A DNA stretch of 64,000 nt from Dromiciops gliroides (lineage: Eukaryota > Chordata > Mammalia > Microbiotheria > Microbiotheriidae), in assembly GCF_019393635.1 (NCBI RefSeq), contig NC_057864.1, positions 468,952,617-469,016,616 of the forward strand, in the 5' to 3' direction. Both the position numbers and the translations under genes were made by a program. Below are positions 25,426 to 37,607 of this stretch, one piece after another (the stretch's first letter is position 1; every line of letters starts with the position of its first letter). The notes under the pieces are model-generated. The model did not search any database. It had not been told where the DNA came from and saw only the letters and a program-made list of their open reading frames with translations.

Positions 25426-26474
25426 AGAAGTTACACAGTCAATAAGCAACATTCAGCAACTATCTACCACAGGAAAGGAACCTCTTTCACCGGAGAGGGA
25501 GGAGTAGAAGGGGGAAGCAAATAAGGAGAAAAGTGGGGAGGCGTTCTGGGGGAATATTTGGAATGCAACCGCCAGGATTTCTTATCAGAATGAGAAAACA
25601 TTCCCTTTTGAAAGTCAGTAAAGAAAATGGGGTAACCAAATATTTTACAACTATTAAAGAATTCTATTTGCTCTAAGATAGGGTGGTTAAGGTAATCATT
25701 AAGAGAAAGTCACAGGTGTCTCCTATGCAAGGACAACAAATGGTCTCTAAAACAAAACAATCTTCTTTGCCATGCCCTTGTATAGTTTGTTCTATTTTAT
25801 TTCTCTTTCACTATCTCCTAGTTTATACTGGGTTTCGTCTTCAACTTTTTTCTTCTACTTAGTCTGAAGATAATTCTTCATGAAAAAAAGAAACAAATTC
25901 CATTGCCTGACCTCCACTGTCTGGTCAGGGTCATGATCCCTTTCATCTGAGTGATGGTTCTCTCCCTTCTTTGACCTCCCAATGGTTAAAGGGGCCCTTT
26001 TTATTGTTCTTATCATTCATGACCAGTTTTGACATTCTTAGCTTGAGCACCTCTAACACTTTTCTTATTATAGGAGTGGGTCTGTCTTTGATATTCATCC
26101 TCCGCTGTTTCTAGATGAATTTTAAAAGTCTTAACTGCTCAACAGAGTTCCCTGTGTATCCATCTTGAATGTATTCTAAACAGTTCCCTTTTTCTTTCTC
26201 CTTCTGGGTTATTTATTTCATCCCCACCTCTGATTCCTCTTCTTCTCCCCTTCTCCACTTCCTATGTTCATTCTCCTACTTCCTCTTATTCCTATTCTTC
26301 TACTTCTTTCTCACTTTTCCCCTCCTGTTCCTTTTTTCCCTCTTGACCCCCTACTATTCCTATTCCCCTTGTCCTTACACTCCCTAGCTCTTCTATCCCT
26401 CGTTTCTATTTCCCCTCCTCCTTTATTTGACTACTCCTTTACACCACCATTCAAGGCCACCCCCCAAATCTGGG

Positions 26475-26830
26475 TAGTAATTTAAGGATGAAATCTCCAG
26501 AGCACATCAGACAGACAGAAGTTTACTGTCTCTTTTACACATATCACGTGTAATTGGGGTAGGGGGGACAGGAAGTGGGTGCAGAGAAAGGACTTTAGGA
26601 CTCAAGTGTTCCCAGAGGCTGATGTCCCCAAATGCCCCAGGGTGGTTCTGGTTCTAGCCTGTACCATTAGGACTAGCCAATCCTTCTGATGTTAGTCAGA
26701 TAATAATGATGGTTATGAGATTTATCATCTGGGATCACAGTGCTTAGAACAGGTCTAACAAACCTAACCGGCAGAACTGCTTATGTCATTACCCAATGTA
26801 ATGATGTTTATGTGATTACAATGAAGCACA
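26475..26830 (-). repeat. Possible old LTR-like repeat
   Basis: Composition and layout resemble an antisense LTR, but no second copy or clear ends are found here. Low confidence. Confidence 0.25.
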
Positions 26831-27745
26831 ACTCCCCCCTTTCCAATCTAGCTCCTTCCAGACTAGAGATCCTTCATCTTGAGTCACTAATTATTGCGTC
26901 TCAATGAAAAGGCATTGGTTCCATTCTTAAACTGCCCATCTACACAAAGCATCTCCAATCACAGGTTAATCAAGCAACACATATTTCTTTAGCACCTCCT
27001 CTGTGCCCAGCCCAATGCTGGCGCTGTGGGAGATACAAGAGAAGGGCCCTTTAGAAGTTTATGTTCTAGTTGGAACAAGGGGAACAATATGAATCACTTC
27101 CACCAGCCCACCTCTGGGTCATCCCAAGGCCAAATAGCCTTATGCTTGTTCCCTCTTGGCTCTGTCTCAGAGAACAAACAAACACTCTCATTTCTGGAAA
27201 TTATCTGTCGATCGATCCGTTGCACAATGACTCTGATCACCTTTGTTTCTGATTTCCCAGTCCAAAATACTCCTCTCCTTCACCACTCCCCCAGTATTAT
27301 CTTCCTGGATTAGCGTTCAATTTCCTTGAGAATAGGACATATCTTGCTTGATACTTGTATACCAAGCACTTAGCACATGACTAGGCACAGAATAATAACT
27401 TTAAAATGCTTTTCATTCATTCCTTCATTCCTTCATTCTTTCATTCCTTCATTCCTTCATCCAGCTCAGAGTCTAATGAGACTCAGAGGTAGTACAGTTG
27501 GAAGGACTCTAGAGGGTGGACCCCTTTATTTTACAGAATGACAGCTCTGACAGTAGCAGGAAGAAATGGACCATCTGAGCAGGTCTAGAAGGACAGGCCG
27601 ACTGAATGAGAGGAAAAGCGAGGGCAGTGGAGGCCTTAATCCAGGCAAGAGGTGTAACTAGGCCTGAATGAAGCAGAGAGGGCTGATATAGATGAAGGAT
27701 GGTGAGACCAAGTAACTGACTCCTTAAGGTGAAGCTCATTGGAAT
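26831..27745. other. Intergenic with old repeat pieces
   Basis: 26975-27070 carries the AGCACCTCCTCTGTGCCCAG phrase of the old unclassified family. 27411-27461 is an (ATTC)n/(CATTC)n simple repeat. The rest is unrecognised. Confidence 0.4.
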
Positions 27746-27749
27746 GCCT

Positions 27750-27970
27750 GGGCAGCTGGGTGGCTCAGTGGATAAAACACTGGGCATGGAATCAGGAAAA
27801 TCTAACTTTATATCCACTTACTAGCTGTGTGACCCTGGGCAAGTCACTTCACCTTGTTTGCTTCAGTTTCCTCATCTGTCAAATGAGCTGGAGAAGGAAA
27901 TGACAAGCTATACCAGTATCTCTGCCAAGAAAACCCCGGACATGACTGAAACAAATGAACAACAACAAAT
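27750..27970 (+). repeat. Long CORE-SINE (MAR1-like)
   Basis: Head GGGCAGCTGGGTGGC through the CORE to the AATGAACAACAACAAA tail. Near-perfect duplication GGAATG(C/T)CT. Confidence 0.88.
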
Positions 27971-29250
27971 GGAATGTCTGCACCTTGCTCAGGTCACTAT
28001 GAGTCAAGCAACTTGTTTTCAGCTGTCTGTTTAGAAAGTTTATTAGCTTACTCAGGAAGTGACCAAGCTCTGACCAAATATTTGTTCCCACCAGATTTAG
28101 AAGAGAATGATTTATCAACCATAATATAAATATGCTCATTTGCAGTAGAGAAAAATAGCTGAGAAGATAGTCTGTATCAGTCAGTTGTACAGGGCACTTC
28201 TGGTTAGTGAGTGACTGGTAGAGCAGCTCCGGAGACTGAATAGCAGCTCACAAGTGTGGCTTGTCAAAGTATTGAATTCAAAGAGAATTCCCATCAAGCT
28301 ATGAGAGCTTAGACATCTTTACCAGGAATATTTCTGTCTTCATCACTAGGAGTGGCCATGAGAAACAATGTCTCTTCTGGACAGCAAAAGCTAGCATGTT
28401 AATTCACTAAGTAGGTCAATCCGAGGAAGGTTACCTGAGGTACAAAGAGGTCTCAAGTCTTTTGGTTAGTCCGTAAGCATTTTTAAACTCTGATTTGTTC
28501 TAGGCACTGGACTGTGCCAGGGATTCAAAGAAAGGCAAAAACAGTTCTTGTCCTAGAGTGAGTCACATTTTAATGAGGGAGACCATGTCCAAATAAGGAA
28601 CATTAAAGAAAGATGATCTCCAGGGGAGGCTCCAGCCACTGAAATGGGGGTAAGGGAAAAGGAAGACCAAGAAAAACTTCCTGCAGAACCTGGGATCTGA
28701 GATGAGTCAAAGGAAGACCAGGACACTGAGAGGCAGAGCCAAGAAAGGAGAGCATTCTGGGTATGGAGGACGTCAGGTCAAAGGCAAGAGATGGGGAGAG
28801 AGGCTGTTGTGTGTGAGGAATGACAAGTTCATTTGAGGAAGGGAGGTGAGTAGACTGCTCAAGGTCCAATGTGATTGGACCATGGTCATACAGCTTGTAA
28901 GTAGAGGTGGGCTGGGGAGATTCATTGCAGAGTCCAGATCAAAGAGAAATTTCCCTATGGGTGGTGAAGTTCTTTCTGATGCTCTTGGACCCTCCTGGGC
29001 ATGGATCAGACAGAAGAGCACACAGAACAAAGGACAGGTTCAGGACTGACTTTCTTCCTGCTTTCCTTCCCACCTTCACTTTTGGATTTAGGAAGAATAA
29101 TAGAATTTCAGTTACAGAGAACCTTAGAAAACATCTAGTCCAGCATTTCCCCAACTGTGTTCCATGGAATCCTACACTATGGGACAAGGGAGTCCTTGAG
29201 AAAATTTTACTATAGTTTTCCTTTAAAATTAAATATTAAATTATATATGT
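27971..29250. repeat. Old unclassified repeat family and unassigned DNA
   Basis: 28455-28830 belongs to the old family seen at 32790-33560 and 49910-50780 (ATTCTGGGTATGGAGGACGT, AACTTCCTGCAGAACCTGGG). The remainder is unrecognised, and no gene is supported. Confidence 0.4.
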
Positions 29251-29419
29251 ATCAATAAGGCAGCTAAGTGGCACAGTGCATAGAGCACCAGGCCTGGAGT
29301 CAGGAAGACTCATCTTCCTAAGTTCAAAACTGGCCTCAGACACTTACTAGCTGTGTGACCCTGGGCAAGTCACTTCACACTGTCTCGGTTCCCTCATCTG
29401 TCAGATGAGCTGGAGAAAG

Positions 29420-29544
29420 GGGGCAGCTAGGTGGCGCAGTGGATAGAGCACCGGCCCTGGAGTCAGGAGGACCTGAGTTCAAATCTGGCCTCAGACAGTT
29501 AACACTTAATAGCTGTGTGACCCTGGGCAAATCACTTAATCCCA

Positions 29545-29578
<34 letters not shown>

Positions 29579-29584
29579 CAAAAA
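29420..29584 (+). repeat. CORE-SINE (WSINE1-like), nested
   Basis: Inserted in the long SINE. Duplication CAGATGAGCTGGAGAA at 29402 and 29585. Tail is a (CA) tract of about fifteen units. Confidence 0.9.
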
Positions 29585-29643
29585 CAGATGAGCTGGAGAA
29601 GGAAATGGCAAACCACTAAAGTATCTTTGCCAAGAAAACCCCA

Positions 29644-29797
29644 GGGGCGGCTAGGTGGCACAGAGGATAAGCACCGGCCCTGGATTCAGGAGTACCTGAG
29701 TTCAAATCCGGCCTCAGACACTTGACACTTACTAGCTGTGTGACCCTGGGCAAGTCACTTAACCCCCATTGCCCTGAAAAAAAAAAAAGAAAAAAAA
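29644..29797 (+). repeat. CORE-SINE (WSINE1-like), nested
   Basis: Second insertion in the same long SINE, head GGGGCGGCTAGG, A-rich tail. Duplication AAGAAAACCCC on both sides. Confidence 0.9.
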
Positions 29798-30079
29798 GAA
29801 AACCCCAAATGGGGTCACAAAGAGTTGTACATACCTAACCAACTAAACAACAAATATATCAATAATACTTATACATGGCAGTTCAAGGGATATGAATAAA
29901 GTCTTATTCTATTTTAGTCTAAAATTTCCTTAACCCTCCTTTTTTCTCAGGGACACTCCAAATTCTCTAACTTCTGGACCTGATTTATGAGTTCATTATG
30001 AGTTCAGTCAACTTATTTTAAAATTATGCATTCAATGGTCCAATTAATTAGAGAAACATGGTTCTAATGATAATCTCTT

Positions 30080-30170
30080 GTTTTACAGATGGAAAATTGA
30101 AACCTAGAGCTGTTAGGTGACTTGTCCATAGTCACACAACCACTGTGTGGCAGAACTGATACTAGAAGAA
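30080..30170 (-). repeat. MIR-type remnant
   Basis: In reverse: TTTTACAGATGGAAAATTGA, then GTGACTTGTCCATAGTCACA. Confidence 0.55.
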
Positions 30171-30225
30171 AGGGAGAGTTGACTAGAATTACAATTTGCT
30201 CTGAAGAAGTATATAAAATTTAACT

Positions 30226-30385
30226 TCTTTATTTTTTTTCTTTTTGGGCAGGGCAATTGGGGTTAAGTGAATTGCCCAGGGTCACACAGCCAGTAAGTGT
30301 TAAGTGTCTGAGGCCGGATTTGAACTCAGGTACTCCTGAATCCAGGGCCGGTGCTTTATCCACTGCAGTGCCACCTAGCTGCCCC
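30226..30385 (-). repeat. CORE-SINE (WSINE1-like)
   Basis: Complete minus-strand copy. Duplication AGTATATAAAATTTA / AGTATATTAAATTTA, one change. Confidence 0.9.
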
Positions 30386-30539
30386 TTAGTATATTAAATT
30401 TAAAGTCTCCAAATAATAACTAGCATAGTGCCTGGCTCACAGTAGACATCAAATAAAATAAATACAAGTGTTGAATGACTGAATTAAAAAGTACCACTCG
30501 GGGCAGAAGAAGAGAAAAAGAATGTAGAAAATAAGAAGG

Positions 30540-30720
30540 CTCTGAATCAAAGAATCACAGCATCTCCGAATCAGAAGGAATATCAACCAGAACTTGAACT
30601 AGATCCCCTTCTAGAGCATCTCTGACAAGGGCTCATAGACCTCCAGTGAAATGAACTCACTACTTATTCCACTTTGGGATAGCCCTAACCGGTAGGAAAT
30701 GTTTCCTGATTGGAAAGGGG
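30540..30720. repeat. CR1/L3-like remnant
   Basis: GAATCACAGCATCTCCGAAT, then CTACTTATTCCACTTTGGGA. Weak resemblance to the old CR1/L3 family. Confidence 0.4.
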
Positions 30721-30953
30721 TGGCTCTTGGCTGTTCATTTATCTGAGGGCAAAGGTCTGCTCAAAGTTCGATGAGACAGAATTCTGATATAGCAGTTGCT
30801 CATTTTGAACATAACAAGCTATCGAATACTGGAATGAACACTGTGTTTTAGTGATGTGTATATGAAGAATTGACAAACTGGAAAACCTTTAGGTTAATAA
30901 CTAAGGAAATATGGATACCAGAGTTGTTGAGTGATTGTGAGACAAATATATAT

Positions 30954-30987
<34 letters not shown>

Positions 30988-31920
30988 CTGTAAATCTTTC
31001 AATCTGATCATAGAAAATGTGAAAGTGAAGGGTCAGATTTCAGAATTGTGTGAAAGACAGATCATAACTCTCTCCTTGTACTGTCACTTGTTGCTGACAG
31101 AAATAAATTCAGCTGAGCAGAAGAACAGCTTAGAAGTAGAAAATCAGAGATTTCACTGAGCAGATTGACTAGTTTGGCTGATACTTGTACCCAGTGATGT
31201 GTTAGTCAAGCACAGATCAACTTAGCTTAGCAGTAGCAGCATCTGTTCAATGCAGAAGCTGTGTCCTACAAAGAACTTTTATTCACAGTTCCTGAAATTA
31301 GAAGAAAACACCGAAGTTTAGAGTTCAAGAGTTGTGAGTTATTCTGAACAGGAAGGTTTTCTTCACTAAATACGTTTCTTTGCCAGGTTTCTTTAAAGGT
31401 AAACCTGTAGATACTGAATGTATTGGTGGGATAGGATGACTCAGATCCATGTATATACTGGGAAGCATTTTTTACAACAATATTTCACTTATGTAAGTAC
31501 CAATGACATTGTTATTACTGTTTTCATTTTATTGTTAATGCGTTTTGTTTTGTTTTTAAGATCTAAAAGCATCAGCACTGTGACTGGCTGGTTTGTATAA
31601 ATGGAAGCACACCAGTGGGGAACTCAAGAACTAAAGTGTTGAATAAGGAGAATATATTCTGGAATAGTGTTACCCTTAGGATCCCAAAGAAATTTGAGAG
31701 TAATGGTGTAGTGGTACTTATCTGGGAATCTGGACCTGCCAGTGTGAAGGCAGATTGTAGTGGGCAAGTCAGAGAGTTAGTGGTGCCCACATGGCCATGA
31801 CAGGTGTGAGTCACTATAGTGGGTATAGACACTCCACAAACCTGGGCATTGTGATGAGTGAAATCTGAAATAACTGGGGAAAGGTTTGAGCTTCCAAGCA
31901 TATTAATTTATTAAACAACA
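30720..31920. other. Intergenic, no gene seen
   Basis: Unrecognised sequence with a (TA)n tract at 30945-30987. Short open frames here lack any family resemblance. Confidence 0.3.
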
Positions 31921-32085
31921 CAGCAGCTAAGTGGCGCAGTGGATAAAGCACCGGCCCTGGAGTCAGGAAGACCTGAGTTCAAATCCAACCTCAGACACTT
32001 AACACTTACTGGCTGTGTGACCCTGGGCAAGTCACTTAACCCCCATTGCCCCACTCCCCACTCCCCAAATAAAATAAAATAAAAT
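31921..32085 (+). repeat. CORE-SINE (WSINE1-like)
   Basis: Complete copy, tail (AAAAT)n after a CCCCACTCCC repeat. Confidence 0.9.
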
Positions 32086-32690
32086 TGAAAAATGTTATAA
32101 AAACAATGAAACAATACAGACCAATGATATAACAAGTCAGGACCAGACCTCCTCAGCTTGGCACAGGACCCCAAATACAGGGGGAGACAGATTTTTATGC
32201 ATTAAAAGAAAACAATTAACAGAATATAAACCAGGACACAAGATTAGGAAATCTGCTTTCTAATTGGATGAAAGATTAGGGACTTTACCAGTTGGGAGGG
32301 GGAAAGTGAACAGGTACAATTCCCTGAAATCATAAAAAGAGGTATTCCGTTCTCACCCCTCTGGCTAAATATTTGCATTCAATTAAAGGAACAAGGAAAC
32401 AGTAACTTATTGACCAGGACAGGACCGGTTTTCAGATAAGACATATGGATTGCTTCAGATGTATAATTATGAGAAAACTTCTTGCATCAATCTTTTGATC
32501 TGATCTTGGGGTTTTGGTCAGCATAACCTAGGTTCTTATTTAAGGGTCTCTAAGCAACAGGTAGAAGTGGTCCAGCTTCCCAGCCAGGCAAGGCTAGGTT
32601 CAAGCAATGCAATAAAGTTTTCTTACAATTCCCGTAATTGAATAAAGTTTTCTCACAGGACATAAACTGGACTAGACCCATAATGAATAG
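32086..32690 (-). repeat. Possible LTR-like repeat
   Basis: AT-rich stretch with two nearby copies of GCAATAAAGTTTTCT / GAATAAAGTTTTCTCAC, suggesting an internally repeated LTR end. Family and ends not resolved. Treated as a fossil. Confidence 0.3.
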
Positions 32691-32789
32691 AAAGAGAACT
32701 GAGCAAGATCCAGAACTGAGTCACAAGATAGAATTGGTGTGGTTCACTCAATGCCCATAGCTTTAAGCTTATATTGAGCTGAAATCTAC

Positions 32790-33560
32790 TTCCCTGCAAA
32801 ACGTTATGCTAAGTACTAGGTAAATAAATAGGCGATAGTTCCTGCCCTCGAGAGATTTACATTTTACTAGGGGAGAGATAAGTGTAATACAAGGTAGGAT
32901 ATGATGAGAACGGAGATAAGATCCGGGCAAAGTACTCTAGGAAAACTGGAGGAGAGAGAAAACCCTTTCCCTTGGGGAAATCATAGACGGCTTCCTGGAA
33001 GAGAAGGAAGGAGGAGGCAGCAGCTAGGTGGAGCAGTGGATAAAGTACCAGTCCTGGATTCAGGAGGACCTGAGTTCAAATCTGGCCTCAGACACTTGAC
33101 ACTTACTAGCTGTGTGACCCTGGGCAAGTCACTTAACCCCCATTGCCCTGAAAAAAAAGAGAGAGAGAGAGCGAAGGAAGGACTTAAACTGGGTCTTGAA
33201 GCCAAAGAAGGGCTAGTACAGGCAGAAAGGAGGGTGTGCATTTCAGGCAAGCATAAGAGAGAATCTGCATAAGGCACCGAGGTGATAGAGAGCATGTCAA
33301 AGTTAGGGACACAACTCCCAATAGTTTGTATGGAGCAGTGAGCACCTAAAAGGAGCTGGAGAAATGACCAAAGGTGATAAAAGTGGGCTAGAAAGCGAGG
33401 CTGAGCCATTCGGTGAAGAGCCTTAAATGGCCAGCTAGGAAGGTTGTGTTTCATCCTAGCAGCAACAGGGAGCCACAGCAAGTTTCTGAGCAGAGGGGTG
33501 ACATGATCAGATCTGAACCTTAGGAAAATGATTTTGGAAGCTGAGGGAGGGATCTATTGG
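32790..33560. repeat. Old unclassified repeat, long copy
   Basis: Contains GGCTTCCTGGAAGAGAAGGA, CACAGCAAGTTTCTGAGCAG and GGGTGACATGATCAGATCTG, phrases of an old dispersed family. Interrupted by the SINE at 33016-33171. Confidence 0.5.
33016..33171 (+). repeat. CORE-SINE (WSINE1-like)
   Basis: Complete copy, tail ending in (GA)n. Short GAAGGAAGGA duplication. Confidence 0.88.
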
Positions 33561-33564
33561 AAAG

Positions 33565-33705
33565 AAGATTTTCATAGACAGTTTATCAGATAAAGGTCTC
33601 ATATCTAAAATATATAAAGAACTTCATTAAATCTATAATACAAGTCATTTCTGAATTGATAAATGGTCAGTAGAGAAATGGTCAATTGATAAATGGTCAA
33701 AGGGT
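33565..33705 (+). repeat. L1 fragment
   Basis: TCAGATAAAGGTCTCATATC and TGATAAATGGTCAAAGG match the L1 stretch also seen at 19255 and 20245. Confidence 0.65.
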
Positions 33706-33719
33706 TATGAAGTGGGGAA

Positions 33720-34110
33720 AATAGGGTAGGGGGTTTGGGGTAGGGGTAGGGGATTGGGGTCCTTAGGAATTCCTCTTTAAAGAATTACACCCTGGGGCAG
33801 CTAGGTGGCCCAGTGGATAAAGCACCGGCCCTGGATTCAGGAGGACCTGAGTTCAAATCCATCCTCAGACACTTGACACACTTACTAACTGTGTGACCCT
33901 GGGCAAGTCACTTAACCCCAATTGCCCTACAAAACAAAACAAAACAAAAACAATTACACCCTCTTGCACACAAAAGCAATTAGAATAAGATAGTAGTTTA
34001 TTTAGGGGCTGGGGAAGGGAAACTGTTGTGGGCCCAAAGTACCCCAAAAGTTTTCTGGGGCAGATCAAGGAACCAGTGGAGATATTAAAACTGGAAATAT
34101 AAACCTGGAA
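33720..34110 (-). mobile_element. LTR-like repeat, family B, copy 1
   Basis: Shares GGGGTCCTTAGG, AAAGAATTACACCCT and TTAGAATAAGATAG with the copies at 35200 and 49270. Looks like an antisense LTR fossil. Split by the SINE at 33794-33951. Confidence 0.4.
33794..33951 (+). repeat. CORE-SINE (WSINE1-like)
   Basis: Complete copy with (AAAAC)n tail. Perfect duplication AATTACACCCT at 33783-33793 and 33952-33962. Confidence 0.92.
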
Positions 34111-34136
34111 GCCATCTGCACGGGAATAAATAAAGT

Positions 34137-34412
34137 GGGGCAGCTAGAAGGCACATTGGATGAAGCATTAAGTCAGGAGTCATCTTTCTGAGTTCAAATC
34201 TGGCCTCAGACACTTACTAGCTGGGTCAGCCAGAAAATCAGGGCAAGCCCGGACTTGCCCTGGACAAGTCACTTAATCCCGTTTGCCTCATTTCCTCATC
34301 TGTCAAATGAGCTGGAGAAGGAAATGGCAAACTGCTCCAGTATCTCTGTCAAGAAAATGGCCAAATGGGGTCACAAAGCATTGGACACAACTGAAGCAAC
34401 TGAACAAAAACA
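34137..34412 (+). repeat. Long CORE-SINE with CORE insertion
   Basis: Long SINE whose CORE carries an extra stretch of about 35 bases ending GGACTTGCCCTGG (34215-34262), shared with the copy at 46349-46628. Confidence 0.85.
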
Positions 34413-35199
34413 ATCAAAGCCATGAAAAGGAACAAGCTCACGAAAGGAAAGAGTATATTGAGCATGGTGACTAAAAGGTCTTGGGTCACATCTATGATTT
34501 GGAAGCAGTAACCAGACTACGAACCAATCACGGAGACTGAGCAGGAATTGTTTACACGGGAGGAGAACCAGGAAGAGAACCTTCAGAGAAGCTAAAGGAA
34601 GCAAGATTGCCTGGGAGAAGTTCATCAGCAGTATCATGGATTGCACAAAGGTCAAGGAAGACTCAGACTCAGCAATTCAAAGGTTATTGGTGACCTCAAA
34701 GACAGCAGTTTAGCAGAGTGGGAGGGTCCGGGGTACAGACTGTAAGAGGCTGAGGAATGAGTGGGTAGTGAAGCAGTTGTGACAGAAAAATGCAGAAGAC
34801 TCCTTCTAGTCTAGGAGAGAATGGAAAAGAAACAGGGTAACAGCATTAGGGGATAGTGCTGTCAAGCAAAGAATTTTTTTAAAGGGTAGGGGAGACCTGA
34901 ACTTGTGCCGGCAATAGGGAAGGGGCCTTTATTTAGGGAGAAATTGGAGATGAGGGAGAGGGAATGATCAAGGACATAAATTGAAGGATTAACCTTGGTC
35001 AAGGTTCATCTACTTTTCTAAAAATAGTGCAAAGGAGACATTGGGAAGTTTTATGAGGGAGCTTTCATCTTGACTTCTCAGGTCCCTCTCAGGCTTAAAT
35101 CTATGTTTCTATGACCTCAGTCAAGTAGGAAGTAAAGTCATTTGCTGAGAAAACTAGTATTGGGAGCTTGAGGACACAAAGGAAAAAAAGTGTCAAGGG
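34413..35199. other. Intergenic with an old repeat piece
   Basis: 34630-34870 resembles the old unclassified family (AAGGTCAAGGAAGACTCAGA). No gene is seen. Confidence 0.35.
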
Positions 35200-35930
35200 G
35201 AAAAGTTGGTGGGGGTCCTTAGGTATTCTTCAATAAAGAATTACCCTCTCACATACAGTCCAATTAGAATTAAAGTGGTCTTTTATTTGTGGCTAGAGAA
35301 AGTGACCAAGTGGGAAGGCAAAGACTTTACAACTTCCCACACCCCCCCAGGAGGGCTTAGAAACATCATCCTCAGGAACAGAGAGAAGACAAAAGCTTTT
35401 CTAGAGGATAGATGGGGTGTCTACTTGAAAACTGGAAAGTTCCCTTTTAGGGTGGGGTAGGGAAAGCTTGGATGCTTGTCCTATTTCTGAGAGTTGAGGG
35501 GGATTTTTTGGGGGGGGCAGGGCAGGGTTAAGTGACTTGCCTAGGGTCACATAGCTAGTAAGTGTCAAGTATCTGAGGCTGGATTTGAACTCAGGTCCTC
35601 CTGAATCCAGGGCTGGTGCTTTATCCACTTCACCACCTAGCTGCCCCCAGAGGGGGATTTATTTTGAAATGATGGTCCTGACCTCTGGGGTTATCTGTCT
35701 CCTAGCTCCAGTCAGGTAGGAGCCAAGCCAATTTGACTTTCCTGCTATAGAATTTTATCTCCCCTTACTTCTTAGGTATGTCTATCCTGATATAAAGTTG
35801 TTCAGTCTAAACTTGAATAGTTCCTTGATTCCTCCAGATGTCTGTCCTCTTATCTGGTCATTTTTGGTTTTGCTTCTCACAGGAGAAACACCAGTCCCAA
35901 CAGTCTTTCAAAAGTAGGGTGCTGGGGCAG
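35200..35930 (-). mobile_element. LTR-like repeat, family B, copy 2
   Basis: Fullest copy: GGGGGTCCTTAGGTATTC to the TCTCCTAGCTCCAGTCAGGT region and beyond. Contains a minus-strand AATAAA near 35282. Interrupted by a SINE at 35507-35649. An ERV LTR fossil, family unnamed. Confidence 0.45.
35507..35649 (-). repeat. CORE-SINE (WSINE1-like) in LTR-like repeat
   Basis: Minus-strand copy, tail replaced by a G-run. Perfect duplication GAGGGGGATTT at 35496-35506 and 35650-35660. Confidence 0.92.
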
Positions 35931-35932
35931 CT

Positions 35933-36068
35933 AGGTGGTGCAGTGGATAAAGCACCAGCCCTGGATTCAGGAGGACCTGAGTTCAAATCCGGCCTCAGAC
36001 ACTTGACACTTACTAACTGTGTGACCCTGGGCAAGTCATTTAACCCCAACTGCCTCACCAAAAAAAAA
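35933..36068 (+). repeat. CORE-SINE (WSINE1-like)
   Basis: Complete copy. Perfect duplication AAAGTAGGGTGC at 35921-35932 and 36069-36080. Confidence 0.93.
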
Positions 36069-36138
36069 AAAGTAGGGTGCCAACTTAAAGATCCCTTTTT
36101 TCTGGGCTATATGTCAGGAGAGGATCTTTTTTACATAG

Positions 36139-36284
36139 ATGGCGCAGTGGATAAAGCATTGGCCCTGGAGTCAGGAGGACCTGAGTTCAAATTCGGCCTC
36201 AGACACTTAACACTTACTAGCTGTGTGACCCTGGGCAAGTCACTTAACCCCAATTGCCTCACCAAAAAAAAAAAAAAAAAAAAA
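36139..36284 (+). repeat. CORE-SINE (WSINE1-like), 5' truncated
   Basis: Starts at ATGGCGCAGTGG without the GGGGCAGCT start. Long pure A-tail. Confidence 0.88.
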
Positions 36285-37605
36285 GGTCTCCTCTAAAGAG
36301 TTAAATACCTCTGGGAGTAAAAAGCCTGTTAATCATTCACATCTTTCTTTATGAATTACTTTAACTCACCTAAACTACTGCCAGAATTAAGAACTACTTG
36401 CTTGGCAGAGAGAAAATGGGAATTTTGATGGAAATTGGGGGAAGGGGGAGGCAGGCACTGGATAGAAGACTAGTTTTTTAGCTTGGGGCACATGGGGTAG
36501 GTCAAGGCAAGCTGGAGCTGGGCATATTCCCCCACCACCTTTAGCAGAATTTTTTATAAAAAAAAGTTTTAATGATATTTTTCTTATCACCTAATTTCCC
36601 ACTGTTTTCCTCATCCCTTCTCAGGAACTATCTCTCACAAAAAAGAAGAAAAAAGAGAAGGTCGGGGAAGTACAAACTAACACCCCGCCCCCCAAAGTCT
36701 GAGGTTATATACAGTATTCAATGGCTGGAAGGAAATGTAAGCTGAAGCAGGTTAGAGGGAGTGGTAGGAAAGGATCCCAAATGGGTGCATAACTTTGTAT
36801 GAGGCCCTAGTGGGGTATTGGTGGATTGTGCTTCACTGAATCAAGTAAAACTCAGGTTATGTGCAATGTTGAAAACCATCATCCCAAGGCAAATGCTGCA
36901 GGATGACTCATCCCTTAGAGACGGGCTGCTTCAAAAGAACAGCAGCATTTGAGAGAAAAAACAGCCCGGTCTAGGCAGGCCCACTGTGTGAGGCCCAGGT
37001 CAGATCACATGGAAATTGCCATGTCCAGCGCTGGGGGTCACACTTTAGGAAGGACGCTGACAAGTCCAGTGGCCAAAGGAAGATAACCCCGAAGGACACT
37101 GAAAATCCTGGAGTTTGTACCATTTAATCACCTCAAAAAGAACTGGAAATGTTTAACTCAGGAGAAGAAAAGTCCTGGGAGAGACTTGACTTCAGGTATT
37201 TGAAGGGTTTTTGCCATGACTTGTTCTGTGGGGCCTTGGGGAACAGAACTAAGAGCAAAGAGGAAAAGCAGAGTATTTTCAGACTAAATACTACCAGGAA
37301 AAGCTTCCTAACCAAACCCTTTGCGGAATGTGCCTTATTATCTCATCAGACCCTCCCTGTAATTGTGGATGTGGGTATCTCAGGCATTATCAGGCCCATT
37401 TTACAGATGAGCTAAATGAGATATTGAAAGGTTAAGGGACTTGCCCAGTCTCACACAACTAGCTAATTGTCAGAGCCAGATTTTGAAACCAGTTCTTTGT
37501 GGTTCTCTATCCATCCCACCACCACCACTGAGGTTCCTCCCCTTCACTAGAAGTCCAGCTTGGTGGCCTCTGAAGGCTCTTCCAGCTCAGAGATACAATC
37601 TTCAT
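36285..37605. other. Intergenic with old repeats
   Basis: 36890-37320 resembles CR1/L3 (GGGAGAGACTTGACTTCAGG, GAAAAGCTTCCTAACC). 37375-37515 is a reversed MIR core (TTAAGGGACTTGCCCAG). The remainder is unrecognised. Confidence 0.45.
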
Positions 37606-37607
37606 TA

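Larger units (their letters stand above)
24664..26470. other. Unassigned region, possibly part of an ERV
   Basis: Follows LTR copy 2 and may include its internal remnant, but no retroviral motif was recognised. It also holds two SINEs (25036-25425) and a pyrimidine-rich stretch at 26190-26450. Treated as a fossil. Confidence 0.3.
29257..29850 (+). repeat. Long CORE-SINE split by two short SINEs
   Basis: Host copy in three pieces: 29257-29416, 29585-29643 and about 29798-29850. Pieces join cleanly across each insertion through the duplicated target sites. Confidence 0.88.

Noticed and set aside
32901-33481. Frames of 123 and 166 codons
   Set aside because: They span a SINE and an old repeat, and the translation has no coherent family signature.
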